A stretch of DNA of 64,000 nucleotides from Ruminococcus sp. (GTDB lineage: Bacteria; Bacillota; Clostridia; Oscillospirales; Ruminococcaceae): assembly GCA_017558505.1 (NCBI GenBank), contig JAFYUM010000013.1, positions 62,001 to 126,000 on the forward strand, in the 5' to 3' direction. Positions 42,811-51,482 of the stretch are shown here, in pieces (the first letter of the stretch is position 1; each line of letters opens with the position of its first letter). Made by a program: the position numbers and the translations under genes. A model generated the notes under the pieces. It searched no databases and was not told the DNA's origin. It saw nothing but the letters and a program-made list of their open reading frames with translations.

Positions 42811-42826
42811 ACATCTTAATCTTTTT

Positions 42827-44083
42827 TCATTTATTTTCACAGTTATTGAGATACTCGCTTGCAAGATATAATGATCCGCAGACAAGAACAACTGTGTTTT
42901 TCTCCACAGCTAATTTCTTCGCCTTTTCCACAGCTTCCGCAAGACTTCCGCAGGCTTCAGAGACAGTGTATTCACCCGCTGTTTCCGCAAGCTTTTCAGC
43001 TGATATACAATTATATGTGAAGCCGTCAACAGTAAATATCTTTTCACAGTATTCTGCAACTCTTTTTACTGAATTTTCGTAATCCTTTGAGTCAACCATT
43101 CCCATAACTGCAATTGCAGGATTTATACCCTCAATATAGGATAAAACGTTGTTTACACCGTCGGGATTATGTCCGCCGTCAACTATTACAGGAGGATTTC
43201 CCTCAATATACTGCGCTCTCGCCCTGACACGTGTGTTTTCAAGGGACTTTTCGATATTTTCCTCGGATATATTAAAACCACATTTCCGCATATATCGACA
43301 CGTTTCAATTGCGGTGACTGCGTTTACACACTGACACTCGCCTATCATTGCAAGAGTATATTCTTTAGAAAAGTAGCAGAAACGGCTCCCCTGTGCTGAT
43401 ATAGACAACATTGAGAATACGGTTTCATCAGGAGAAATAAGCAGGCTGTTATGCTCCTTCGCCTTTTCTCCCACAATTTCAACCACGCTTTCCTTGTTGA
43501 ACATAGATAGCACTACTGCGGAATTTTCCTTGATTATTCCAGCTTTCTGCATGGCAATTTTCTCAACGGTATCGCCTAAAATCGCCGTATGATCGAGGGA
43601 AATTGATGTAATTACCGAAACCACAGGAGGCGGTATTACATTTGTGCAGTCAAGAAGTCCGCCAATTCCAGCTTCAAGCACAACAATATCACACTTTTCA
43701 CAGGCATACCACAGCAAAGCAATTGCCATAGTGATTTCAAACTGCGAATACTCCGCATCTGCAACGGAATTTTTCACCATTTCCGCAATTTCGCAGAGGG
43801 AGTTTTCATCAATTTCTACACCGTTTATGCGAATTCTATCGGCATAATGGGTGATATAAGGGGAAGTAAACTGCCCAGTCTTATACCCCGAATAAATCAG
43901 CGCATTTGAAATATACTCAACTGTTGACCCCTTGCCGTTTGTACCTGCAACATGGACGAATTTCAGCTGTTTTTCGGGGTTTCCCACACGCTTCATAAGC
44001 TCCCTTGCACGGGAAAGGTCAGTAACTGCCTTTCCCGATTTGCTATAGGAGTTCACAAAGCTCATTGCTTCATTGTAATTCAT
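42827..44083 (-). CDS. folC: Folylpolyglutamate synthase / dihydrofolate synthase
   Basis: Adds glutamate to dihydropteroate or to folates, in the cytoplasm. 418 residues, Mur-ligase-like fold. Motifs: FVHVAGTNGKGSTVEYISNAL (P-loop), TGQFTSPYITHYADRIRINGVEI, FEITMAIALLWYACEKCDIVVLEAGIGG, LDCTNVIPPPVVSVITSISLDHTAILGDT, AGIIKENSAVVL and IVDGGHNPDGVNNVL. Residues and length are normal. It starts 3 bases after the SDR gene stop and ends the minus-strand gene run that begins with the T-box. Confidence 0.94.
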   Translation of the reverse strand: MNYNEAMSFVNSYSKSGKAVTDLSRARELMKRVGNPEKQLKFVHVAGTNGKGSTVEYISNALIYSGYKTGQFTSPYITHYADRIRINGVEIDENSLCEIAEMVKNSVADAEYSQFEITMAIALLWYACEKCDIVVLEAGIGGLLDCTNVIPPPVVSVITSISLDHTAILGDTVEKIAMQKAGIIKENSAVVLSMFNKESVVEIVGEKAKEHNSLLISPDETVFSMLSISAQGSRFCYFSKEYTLAMIGECQCVNAVTAIETCRYMRKCGFNISEENIEKSLENTRVRARAQYIEGNPPVIVDGGHNPDGVNNVLSYIEGINPAIAVMGMVDSKDYENSVKRVAEYCEKIFTVDGFTYNCISAEKLAETAGEYTVSEACGSLAEAVEKAKKLAVEKNTVVLVCGSLYLASEYLNNCENK

Positions 44084-44086
44084 AGA

Positions 44087-44830
44087 TTAATATGGAGATT
44101 CCTGTGATTCAGCCTTTGCAACGGCCTCTTCAAGGCTCATTCCTGCAAATTCCTGTGCAGAGAAGATACGTCCTGACTTCTTGTCGTCCACAAACGCACC
44201 TACAAGAATGCCAGGGAGTGCGCTTTCGGGAGAATTAGGAGCATTAGGACCGCCCAATTCAGTTCTGCACCAGCCCGGGTCTGCAAGGTTCAGCACAATA
44301 TCGCTGTTCTGATACTTTGAACCAAGGTCAATTGTTACCTTATTGAGTGCAGCTTTTGCAGCGGAATAGCCAGCCTGTTCAGGTTCAAGAGCAATACCGC
44401 TTGTCGTGTTGACAATTCTGCCAAAGCCTCTCTCCTGCATTTTGGGCAGGAAGTGGTAGCAAATCATCATAGGTGCAGTTGTGTTTACCTTGAAGCTGAT
44501 GTCGTAATCAGATGCAGGTGTTGTGAGATACTCTGTGCGGTATGCAATCTGCAAGCCTGCGTTGTTGAGGATAATGTCAATCTGAGTACCCTTTGCGTCG
44601 ATTTCCTGAAGCATTTTCTCTACGGAATCAAGGTCGGAAAGCTCTGCTTCAACCACATACGCTTCAACTCCGAGAGCCTTTACCTCCGCAAGAACCTTTT
44701 CGCAGTTTTCTTTCTTTCTGCTGTGGAGTACCAGATTACAGCCTCTTTCAGCCATAAAAATAGCTGTGAGATAGCCAAGACCTCTGCTTGCGCCTGTTAA
44801 AAGCGCCCATTTTCCTTTTACGTTTGTCAT
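44087..44830 (-). CDS. Short-chain dehydrogenase/reductase
   Basis: 247-residue NAD(P)-dependent oxidoreductase of the classical SDR type. Motifs: TGASRGLGYLTAIF (cofactor loop), NNAGLQ, NTTSGIALE with the catalytic Ser, YSAAKAALNK (catalytic Tyr and Lys) and LADPGWCRTELGG. The substrate is not evident. It lies between the Dabb protein (80-base gap with a small GCCGT/ACGGC hairpin) and folC; a folate-related pterin reductase role is possible but only from position. Confidence 0.88.
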   Translation of the reverse strand: MTNVKGKWALLTGASRGLGYLTAIFMAERGCNLVLHSRKKENCEKVLAEVKALGVEAYVVEAELSDLDSVEKMLQEIDAKGTQIDIILNNAGLQIAYRTEYLTTPASDYDISFKVNTTAPMMICYHFLPKMQERGFGRIVNTTSGIALEPEQAGYSAAKAALNKVTIDLGSKYQNSDIVLNLADPGWCRTELGGPNAPNSPESALPGILVGAFVDDKKSGRIFSAQEFAGMSLEEAVAKAESQESPY

Positions 44831-44910
44831 GTTTTTTTCCCTCCGTTTTCTGCCGTCAGTGCCAACGGCGAAATAAATTTATAATAATATATTTCTATAT
44901 ATTATTTTCC

Positions 44911-45213
44911 TTAAAATTCATAGTCAATGCAGGCACGCTCTGTTTTTACCGTGCCGATGAATTTTGCAAACTCAACGTGTGCAGGGTGCACCTGATATGC
45001 GTTAAGTCCCTCTATATCGTCAAAATCACAGATAAGAGCGATAGTGTAATTGCTTTCGGGAGCGTCAGCGGAGTTGATAACAAGCTCCCCCTTTTTAAGC
45101 TCCTCTACCTTTGCAATTACGTCCTCGAAACGCTTTTTCGCTTCAAGTGCGTTGTCGTATTCGCTCATTCCCTCTGTGGCTTTGAGTTTGAACATTACTA
45201 TGTGCTTAATCAT
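44911..45213 (-). CDS. Dabb (stress-responsive alpha/beta barrel) protein
   Basis: 100-residue Dabb domain protein: MIKHIVMFKLKATEGMSEYDNAL, LKKGELVINSADAPESNYTIALICDF, LNAYQVHPAHVEFAKFI. The family forms dimeric alpha/beta barrels; roles are mostly unknown. It overlaps the acetyltransferase gene by 8 bases and is translationally coupled to it. Confidence 0.87.
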   Translation of the reverse strand: MIKHIVMFKLKATEGMSEYDNALEAKKRFEDVIAKVEELKKGELVINSADAPESNYTIALICDFDDIEGLNAYQVHPAHVEFAKFIGTVKTERACIDYEF

Positions 45214-45739
45214 TTACCTTATCCTCCAGTTCGTAAATCTTAGAAATAAAGGTTTTCTTTCCGTCGTAGCTCTGATATTCGCCGTTGCCAGTAAAATGAA
45301 GTCCACATTTTTCCATAACTCTTGCGGAACCGATATTTTCTACTGCACATTGAGCTGTAAATCTGTGAGCATTGTGATTTTCACGGACATAGTTCATCAT
45401 CGCCAATGTTGCTTCTGTAGTATATCCCATATTCCAGCAGTCATACCTTACGTTATAGCCGAAACTCCACTTTTTTTCATCGGTGCGGTATCTCATGCTT
45501 CCTGCTCCGATAAGCTTATTGTCAGACTTGCGGACAAATCCCCATAAATACTCATTTTCAAGATTTTCAGCGGTATTCAGCCAGTCTTTCGTGACTTCAA
45601 TTGTTTCGTGAGTTGAGTATATCATATATTTTGCAACCCGTTCATCACCTGTCCACTCAAAAGCGGCTTCTGCGTCGTCAATCGTAAGCGGACGGAGAAT
45701 AAGTCTTTCTGTTTCAATTGTTGGTACTGTGAATTCCAT
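45206..45739 (-). CDS. GNAT acetyltransferase, RimJ/RimL-like
   Basis: 177-residue acetyl-CoA-dependent N-acetyltransferase. TERLILRPLTIDDAEAAFEW at the N-terminus, IGAGSMRYRTDEKKWSFGYNVRYDCWNMGYTTEA (acetyl-CoA-binding strand and loop) and FTAQCAVENIGSARVMEKCGLHFTG are typical of the RimJ/L branch, which acetylates ribosomal proteins or small amines. Substrate unknown. It lies between the MmcQ-like gene and the Dabb gene in a minus-strand run. Confidence 0.9.
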   Translation of the reverse strand: MEFTVPTIETERLILRPLTIDDAEAAFEWTGDERVAKYMIYSTHETIEVTKDWLNTAENLENEYLWGFVRKSDNKLIGAGSMRYRTDEKKWSFGYNVRYDCWNMGYTTEATLAMMNYVRENHNAHRFTAQCAVENIGSARVMEKCGLHFTGNGEYQSYDGKKTFISKIYELEDKVND

Positions 45740-45748
45740 TTCGTCACC

Positions 45749-46105
45749 TCATTTTACAAGTTCATAGCTTTCGTCAATTGCACCGCAGATTTCAGCAAAT
45801 GATATACCGCCGTCAAGGGGAATACTTATCCACAGCCGCTTATTCATATGATAGGCAGGAATCGCCTTGCCCTCGCCTATGAGAATTTCACGGACAAGAG
45901 GAGATGCTTTCACATTGAGAATATCCACATTCCCCTCCCCTGCTCCGTCAATAACACTTCTGCGTACGTTCATCACAAGTCCGTACCATTTTTTATTTGG
46001 CTTGCGGAGAACGGCGGATAAAACATCCCTCTCCCAAGGGTAACCGGGAGAGGTGTTGTATTTTTCCTTGACATAGCGGAAGATTTCTTCCCTGTCGATT
46101 TTCAT
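45749..46105 (-). CDS. MmcQ/YjbR family protein
   Basis: 118-residue protein of the MmcQ/YjbR (CyaY-like fold) family: MKIDREEIFRYVKEKYNTSPGYPWERD, VLRKPNKKWYGLVMNV, SPLVREILIGEGKAIPAYHMNKRLWISIPLDG. Members are suspected DNA-binding proteins; function is unproven. The start at 46105 is 1 base after the valS stop, giving probable translational coupling; the longer frame would overlap valS by 32 bases without a ribosome site. Confidence 0.87.
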   Translation of the reverse strand: MKIDREEIFRYVKEKYNTSPGYPWERDVLSAVLRKPNKKWYGLVMNVRRSVIDGAGEGNVDILNVKASPLVREILIGEGKAIPAYHMNKRLWISIPLDGGISFAEICGAIDESYELVK

Positions 46106-46106
46106 T

Positions 46107-48728
46107 TTATGCCTTGAATGCAGCGATTGACTGCTCAATCTTAGCCATTTTTTCCTCTGCTACTGCAAGCTTTGCCTTTTCAGCTTCAATAAGCTTTTCG
46201 GGAGCCTTGGCAATAAAGCCCTGATTGTTCAGCTTTCCGCTGAGGAAGTCAATGTCCTTCTGAACCTTTGCCTTTTCCTTTTCAAGACGTGCAATTTCCT
46301 TTTCCTTGTCAACCAGCTCGTCCATAGGAATGAAAATTCTTGCGGAATCTGTAACTGCATTTGCACAGTTTTCATGCTCCACAGCTGCACCTGCTTCAAC
46401 AGAGGATGCAGATGCAAGCTTCTCAAAGAATGCCGCACATGATGTGTAAAGTTCAGGCTCGTCTGTTTCAATGATAAGCTTTGCCTTTACCGAGGGTGGT
46501 ACATTCATTTCTGTACGTGTATTTCTTACAGCCTTGATAGCTGAAATAATTTTCTCAAATGCCTTTTCCTCTGTGGAATAGTCAATTGTGCTGTCGTATG
46601 TGGGATATGTTTCAAGGATAATCATTGACTTCTCATTTGTGAGAACCTGCCAGATTTCCTCTGTGATGAATGGCATGAATGGGTGGAGAAGTTTCAGCAT
46701 ACCCTGCATTGCCCATACGAGTACAGCCTGTGCCTTTGCCATTGTTTCGCCGCCAGCCTGAATTCTTGGCTTTGTGATTTCAATGTACCAGTCGCAGTAA
46801 ACGTCCCAGATGAAGTCGTAAATCTTCTGTGAAGCAACGCCAAGTTCAAACTTATCGAGGTTTTCGCCAACTTCCTTGGCAAGCTTATTGAACTTGTTTA
46901 CAAGCCACTTATCCTCTGTTTCAAGGTCATCAGGAAGTCCTGTGAACTCAAAATCATCGGGGAGATTCATCATAATGAAACGTGAAGCATTCCACAGCTT
47001 ATTAGCGAAGTTACGTGCTGCCTTAACCTTGTCGTCAATATAACGCATATCGTTTCCGGGTGAGTTGCCTGTAGCAAGCATAAAGCGGAGAGCGTCTGCG
47101 CCGTATTCGTTGATAACTTCAAGAGGGTCAATGCCGTTGCCGAGGGATTTGGACATTTTACGTCCCTGTGCGTCACGTACAAGACCGTGAATGAGAACTG
47201 TATCAAAAGGAACTTTACCCATATTTTCAAGTCCGCTGAACATCATTCTGATTACCCAGAAGAAAATGATGTCGTAGCCCGTAACAAGTGTATTTGTGGG
47301 GTAGAAGTAATTTAAATCCTCTGTATTCTCAGGCCAGCCGAGAGTTGAGAATGGCCATAATGCAGAGCTGAACCATGTGTCAAGTGTATCGGGATCCTGA
47401 CGCATAGCCTTGCCGCACTTGGGACAAACTGCTCCTTCTTCCTTTGTAACTATCATTTCACCGCACTCGTCACAGTAGAATGCAGGAATCTGATGTCCCC
47501 ACCAAATCTGACGGGAAATACACCAGTCACGGATGTTGTCAAGCCAGTGGAAATAAATCTTGTCAAATCTTTCGGGAACAAACTTTGTATCGCCGTTCTT
47601 TACAGCGTCAATTGCAGGCTGTGCAAGAGGCTTCATCTTTACGAACCACTGTGTTGAAACCTTCGGCTCAACAGTTGTGCTGCAACGGTAGCAAGTACCA
47701 ACATTATGGCTGTAATCCTCAATTTTAACAAGTGCACCCTCAGCTTCAAGGTCAGCTACGATAGCCTTTCTTGCCTCAAATCTGTCCATTCCTGCATACT
47801 TTGGATAATCGTCAACTATAGTTGCATCGTCGTTCATTACGTTGATTACAGGGAGACTGTAACGGAGTCCCACTTCAAAGTCGTTGGGGTCGTGAGCAGG
47901 TGTAATCTTAACTACGCCTGTTCCGAAGTCCATTTCAACATAATCATCGGCAACAATCGGGATTTCACGGTGAACAATAGGAAGAATAACTGTCTTGCCT
48001 ACCAAATCCTTGTAGCGCTCATCATTGGGGTTAACAGCTACAGCTGTATCGCCGAGGAGTGTTTCAGGACGGGTTGTAGCAAGTTCAAGATAGCCGTCTG
48101 CGTCCTTTATCTTATAACGAAGGTGCCAGAAATGACCTGCCTGATCCTCATATGTTACCTCAGCGTCAGAAAGAGATGTCTTACATTTCGGACACCAGTT
48201 GATAATTCTCTCGCCACGATAGATAAGACCTTTTTCATAGTACTTTACGAAAACTTCCTTAACAGCCTTTGAACAGCCCTCGTCCATTGTGAAACGCTCT
48301 CTTGACCAGTCACATGATGAACCAAGCTTTTTCAGCTGCTCACAAATTCTGCCGCCGTACTGCTTTTTCCATTCCCATGCACGCTCCATAAAGCCGTCAC
48401 GTCCGAGGTCTTCCTTTGTAACGCCCTCTGCACGCATAGCCTCAACAATTTTAGCCTCAGTAGCAATTGCGGCATGGTCAGTACCTGGGAGCCAGAGTGC
48501 GGAATAGCCACTCATACGCTTCCAACGGATAAGAATATCCTGCAATGTTTCATCAAGAGCGTGTCCCATGTGGAGCTGTCCTGTGATGTTCGGAGGGGGA
48601 ATTACAATTGTATAGGGTGTTTTCTTCTCGTCAACCTCTGCACGGAAGCATCCCTTGTCATTCCATGCCGCATAAATTCTGTCCTCAAAATCCTTGGGAT
48701 TGTAGGATTTAGCAAGTTCCTTTGCCAT
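46107..48728 (-). CDS. valS: Valine-tRNA ligase
   Basis: Charges tRNA-Val with valine. 873-residue class I synthetase. HIGH motif as HMGHALDETLQDILIRWKRM, GTDHAAIATEAKI, editing domain TTRPETLLGDTAVAVNP and DPNDFEVG, KMSKS as GRKMSKSLGNGIDPLEV, DWCISRQIWWGHQIPAFYC, CNP anticodon-binding region and a C-terminal coiled coil (ELVDKEKEIARLEKEKAKVQKDIDFL) typical of bacterial ValS. It lies 49 bases downstream of an unknown gene that itself follows a T-box leader, so its expression probably responds to uncharged tRNA. Confidence 0.97.
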   Translation of the reverse strand: MAKELAKSYNPKDFEDRIYAAWNDKGCFRAEVDEKKTPYTIVIPPPNITGQLHMGHALDETLQDILIRWKRMSGYSALWLPGTDHAAIATEAKIVEAMRAEGVTKEDLGRDGFMERAWEWKKQYGGRICEQLKKLGSSCDWSRERFTMDEGCSKAVKEVFVKYYEKGLIYRGERIINWCPKCKTSLSDAEVTYEDQAGHFWHLRYKIKDADGYLELATTRPETLLGDTAVAVNPNDERYKDLVGKTVILPIVHREIPIVADDYVEMDFGTGVVKITPAHDPNDFEVGLRYSLPVINVMNDDATIVDDYPKYAGMDRFEARKAIVADLEAEGALVKIEDYSHNVGTCYRCSTTVEPKVSTQWFVKMKPLAQPAIDAVKNGDTKFVPERFDKIYFHWLDNIRDWCISRQIWWGHQIPAFYCDECGEMIVTKEEGAVCPKCGKAMRQDPDTLDTWFSSALWPFSTLGWPENTEDLNYFYPTNTLVTGYDIIFFWVIRMMFSGLENMGKVPFDTVLIHGLVRDAQGRKMSKSLGNGIDPLEVINEYGADALRFMLATGNSPGNDMRYIDDKVKAARNFANKLWNASRFIMMNLPDDFEFTGLPDDLETEDKWLVNKFNKLAKEVGENLDKFELGVASQKIYDFIWDVYCDWYIEITKPRIQAGGETMAKAQAVLVWAMQGMLKLLHPFMPFITEEIWQVLTNEKSMIILETYPTYDSTIDYSTEEKAFEKIISAIKAVRNTRTEMNVPPSVKAKLIIETDEPELYTSCAAFFEKLASASSVEAGAAVEHENCANAVTDSARIFIPMDELVDKEKEIARLEKEKAKVQKDIDFLSGKLNNQGFIAKAPEKLIEAEKAKLAVAEEKMAKIEQSIAAFKA

Positions 48729-48777
48729 TTTAAATTTCTCCTTTTATAATAATATTTATTTTCAATTTATTTAAAAC

Positions 48778-49233
48778 TTATGTAAGGTCTGATTCTGAGG
48801 GAATATATTTAATCTTTCCAACCTTTTCAGCACCGTTTTCATAAGCTTCTATCATATTATCAATACCATATATAACAATACCGTTTATTTTAACGCTGAG
48901 ATTTTCAGTAAGCTCATAAAACTTATTATCTAATTTCCGGCTATCTCTCAATGTTTTTGCAATACTGAGAAATTCACCAGTATCAATAGTATGTCTTTGG
49001 TGTTTTCTAATACGCATAATAAGTTTTTTAAGTTTATCAAGGATTATATAGGCTTGTGATGTACTAATTAAAATTTCACTTGAAACTGAATCTTTTGCAA
49101 TATTAGTAATCTCGTTTGTATTATCTTCCAAATCTAATTTTTTTGCTTCTTCAATAACTTCCTCAAGATTATTTTTTATTATCTCATTAAAATCAATGTC
49201 AAATTCAAACCCATTTTGTGTTATTCTAGCCAT
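48778..49233 (-). CDS. Unknown protein between T-box and valS
   Basis: 151-residue soluble protein, not recognised. It starts MARITQNGFEFDIDFNEIIKNN, is rich in Ile, Lys, Asn and Glu, and appears mainly helical (VIEEAKKLDLEDNT, YIILDKLKKLIMRIRKHQR). The region looks more AT-rich than valS, which could mean transfer. GGGGGAG lies close to the ATG at 49233. It is the first gene after the T-box terminator and would be under its control together with valS. Confidence 0.72.
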   Translation of the reverse strand: MARITQNGFEFDIDFNEIIKNNLEEVIEEAKKLDLEDNTNEITNIAKDSVSSEILISTSQAYIILDKLKKLIMRIRKHQRHTIDTGEFLSIAKTLRDSRKLDNKFYELTENLSVKINGIVIYGIDNMIEAYENGAEKVGKIKYIPSESDLT

Positions 49234-49250
49234 AAACACTCCCCCTTATA

Positions 49251-49289
49251 AACAAAAAACGCCCCGAACCGTAAAATAGGTTCAGGGCG
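49251..49289 (-). terminator. T-box terminator hairpin
   Basis: CGCCC-GAACC pairs with GGTT-AGGGCG (one internal mismatch), loop of 8 bases, then TTTTTTGTTT on the minus strand. Confidence 0.88.
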
Positions 49290-49510
49290 AACAAATGTCC
49301 GTGTTACCACCTGAATTCGGGAAAATCCCGCACTCTGCGAAGTCATTCAACCTCTTTCCCTGTAACGTGAGAAACACGTTATGAACTACACAGCCTGTCC
49401 GCTTTCGCCCATACAGCTCCGAAGCTACTTCATCATACATCTCATACTGTTTCGCACCTGACAACAGCTCTCTGAAATCGAAAATATGACTACTCCTCTT
49501 CATCCCAGCC
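49251..49510 (-). promoter_or_regulatory. T-box riboswitch leader (valS operon)
   Basis: Minus-strand leader of about 260 bases. The T-box motif reads AGGTGGTAACACGG (49299-49312), close to the family consensus AGGGTGGNACCGCG; its TGGT would pair with ACCA at the tRNA acceptor end. Upstream, GATGAAGAGGAGTA and AGAGAGC (about 49455-49505) match the start of T-box stem I. A terminator (CGCCC-GAACC stem, 49260-49289) with TTTTTTG follows. The specifier cannot be fixed by eye; GTA in GAAGTAGC is a valine candidate. A 73-codon reading frame here is not a gene. Confidence 0.85.
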
Positions 49511-49526
49511 TTTATGATATACTGTT

Positions 49527-49555
49527 ATTATACAGTATAAAATCGTATTTGTCAA
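49527..49555 (-). promoter_or_regulatory. Sigma-A promoter of the T-box/valS transcript
   Basis: Minus strand TTGACA, 17-base spacer, TATAAT; transcription would begin near 49520, just before the T-box stem I. Confidence 0.92.
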
Positions 49556-49569
49556 GTGCAAATCGCAAA

Positions 49570-49600
49570 TAAAATCCCCGACCTCTCTACGAAGTCGGGG
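49570..49600 (-). terminator. Terminator of the CBM-GGDEF gene
   Basis: CCCCGACTTC pairs with GAGGTCGGGG across a 5-base loop, followed on the minus strand by ATTTTATTT. It lies 9 bases past the stop. Confidence 0.9.
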
Positions 49601-49609
49601 AAAAACCAA

Positions 49610-51262
49610 TCAGTCAATAAAATCTACATTTTTCTTTATTTCAACTTTATTTTTATACATCTCTTTATCACTTCTTGCTATAATAGCCTTTATGTCAGCT
49701 CCGTCAAGGTCAACCTGCGTATCATAATGTGCAATGCCTACAGCAGCAGAAAACGGATAGCCTTTATAATCAAGATTTTCTCTTGCAAATTCAACATTTA
49801 CAGCGTCCAGCAGATTTACTGTTGAGAAACACACAAACTCATCTCCGCCAATTCTGTAAACAGTTCCTTTTTTGCCGAATACACGGAGAAGAACGCCTGC
49901 ACATCTGATAATCGCCTTATCACCGCTGTCATGACCGTAATTGTCATTGATATACTTTAAGAAATTCACATCACAAGCCATCACATAAAGATTCTCGCAT
50001 TTTTCAGGATTTTTATCAAGCTCCGCAATATATTCCTCATATGTATTTCTATTGCAGGCCCCTGTCATTGAATCGATTGTAGAAGCACGTAGAGCAGCTT
50101 TTGTTTCAAGATTTTTTCTGATGAAATATCTTAAAATCAGGAATATTAAGACAACCAAAACCAATGAAGCCGCCGCCATTAAAAGCATATTGCGTCTGCG
50201 AATCCTTACAGCTGATGTACTGTCCACTATCTTTACATTATCAATGTAAAATGAAAGCTTTTCAAAGTTTTCATCATTATCGTCGTCAGCACGAACATAA
50301 AAATAAACATCTGTTGCATTTTCAGGCAATACATAATCACCTGAAATCTTTGACCATGTACCATTCTGAAGCATTTTGCTCTTTATAATTGCATAGATTT
50401 CCTCGCCGTTAAGATTATATTGCAGACAAATTGAAAACGGGTGGGCATTATCACCACTTTTTGCTATAAACATGACATAACCGGAATATGTATAATTAAC
50501 TCCTGGCATAACACTTGCTAACCGAACCATTGGTGCGTTCCAATGTTCTGTTTTTTCAGATACAAAAAGCGAACTGCTGCCTGAATAGCTGAAATTATCA
50601 TTGACTTCCAATTCTATCTCACCTCTCGGAATCCAACCATCAGTATTATTCTCAAAGTCAAATTCAAAAGATGTTTCATTTTCGCTTACACTATCATTTT
50701 TCAGTTTTTCCACGCCATATATCGAAACATCATCAATACAGAATTCATCTGTACCCGTACCGCTTTCTATATAGAATATAGCATCTTTTATATTGTCAGG
50801 AACAACAGCCGTACATTCAATAAATGTCCATTCATCCTTGCCTATAATTTCAGCAACCATATTGTTATAGGATTCAGCACCGTTTATATCGACGTATTTT
50901 ATTGTAAGGAATAATTCCATTTCTTCCGCAGATTCACTGATAGCATACACTCTGAAAAGGTATTCTTCTCCAGGTATTACAATATCTGTGAGATTAAGAG
51001 ACGGACCGCTCCATGTGACTTCTCTGTTTTGTGATTTAAGGCTGGAAAATCCACTGTATGCCTTTTCATTTGTTATAACAAGCTCTGACTTACTTCCAAA
51101 AGATGTCCAACCACTGTATTCGCCGGATTCAAAACCTGTATCCACAAGTGCTTTATAATTATCTGACGTATTACTATCAGCAAATACGCTGAAAGGAACA
51201 GATATAAACATAAGAATTGACATCACCAGTATAGCAATAAAGTATCTGTTGTTCTTTTTCAT
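49610..51262 (-). CDS. Diguanylate cyclase with two carbohydrate-binding-like extracellular modules
   Basis: 550 residues. A signal peptide (about 1-28) is followed by two CBM22/CBM4_9-like beta-sandwich modules: residues about 40-185 (FESGEYSGWTSFGS, AYSGFSSLKS, TWSGPSLNLTD, FCIDDVSIYG) and about 200-345 (NTDGWIPRGEIELEV, YSGSSSLFVSEK, LSFYIDNVKIVD). Then a membrane segment (about 358-380) and a cytoplasmic GGDEF domain (about 395-545) with intact signature RIGGDEFVC and DSMTGACNRNTYEEYI. It should make cyclic di-GMP from two GTP. CBM22 usually binds xylan, so this looks like a sensor of plant polysaccharide; ligand binding is inference. Single gene, own promoter and terminator. Confidence 0.88.
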   Translation of the reverse strand: MKKNNRYFIAILVMSILMFISVPFSVFADSNTSDNYKALVDTGFESGEYSGWTSFGSKSELVITNEKAYSGFSSLKSQNREVTWSGPSLNLTDIVIPGEEYLFRVYAISESAEEMELFLTIKYVDINGAESYNNMVAEIIGKDEWTFIECTAVVPDNIKDAIFYIESGTGTDEFCIDDVSIYGVEKLKNDSVSENETSFEFDFENNTDGWIPRGEIELEVNDNFSYSGSSSLFVSEKTEHWNAPMVRLASVMPGVNYTYSGYVMFIAKSGDNAHPFSICLQYNLNGEEIYAIIKSKMLQNGTWSKISGDYVLPENATDVYFYVRADDDNDENFEKLSFYIDNVKIVDSTSAVRIRRRNMLLMAAASLVLVVLIFLILRYFIRKNLETKAALRASTIDSMTGACNRNTYEEYIAELDKNPEKCENLYVMACDVNFLKYINDNYGHDSGDKAIIRCAGVLLRVFGKKGTVYRIGGDEFVCFSTVNLLDAVNVEFARENLDYKGYPFSAAVGIAHYDTQVDLDGADIKAIIARSDKEMYKNKVEIKKNVDFID

Positions 51263-51308
51263 TTATATCCCTCCCTATCAGATTTTTCCGATATTATTTT
51301 ACAATTAT

Positions 51309-51337
51309 ATTATACCATGATTGTTTACAAATTTCAA
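51309..51337 (-). promoter_or_regulatory. Sigma-A promoter of the CBM-GGDEF gene
   Basis: Minus strand TTGAAA, 17-base spacer, TATAAT, about 45 bases before the ATG. Confidence 0.82.
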
Positions 51338-51437
51338 TTAACATAATACAAGAATTATAGTAAATGTTTTTGTACATATTATACATACGGTTTATAGAAG
51401 ATTAATAAATTTATCCACAGTCGATAATATCACCAAA

Positions 51438-51471
51438 TAAAAATCCGCAGAGTATAATTTCCTCTGCGGAT
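51438..51471 (-). terminator. Terminator of the symporter gene
   Basis: ATCCGCAGAG pairs with CTCTGCGGAT, followed on the minus strand by TTTTATTT. Confidence 0.9.
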
Positions 51472-51482
51472 ATTTTCATAAT

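Noticed and set aside
49282..49503. 73-codon open frame on the minus strand before valS
   Set aside because: It coincides with the T-box leader: conserved stem I start, T-box motif and terminator explain the sequence, and its codons run straight through them.
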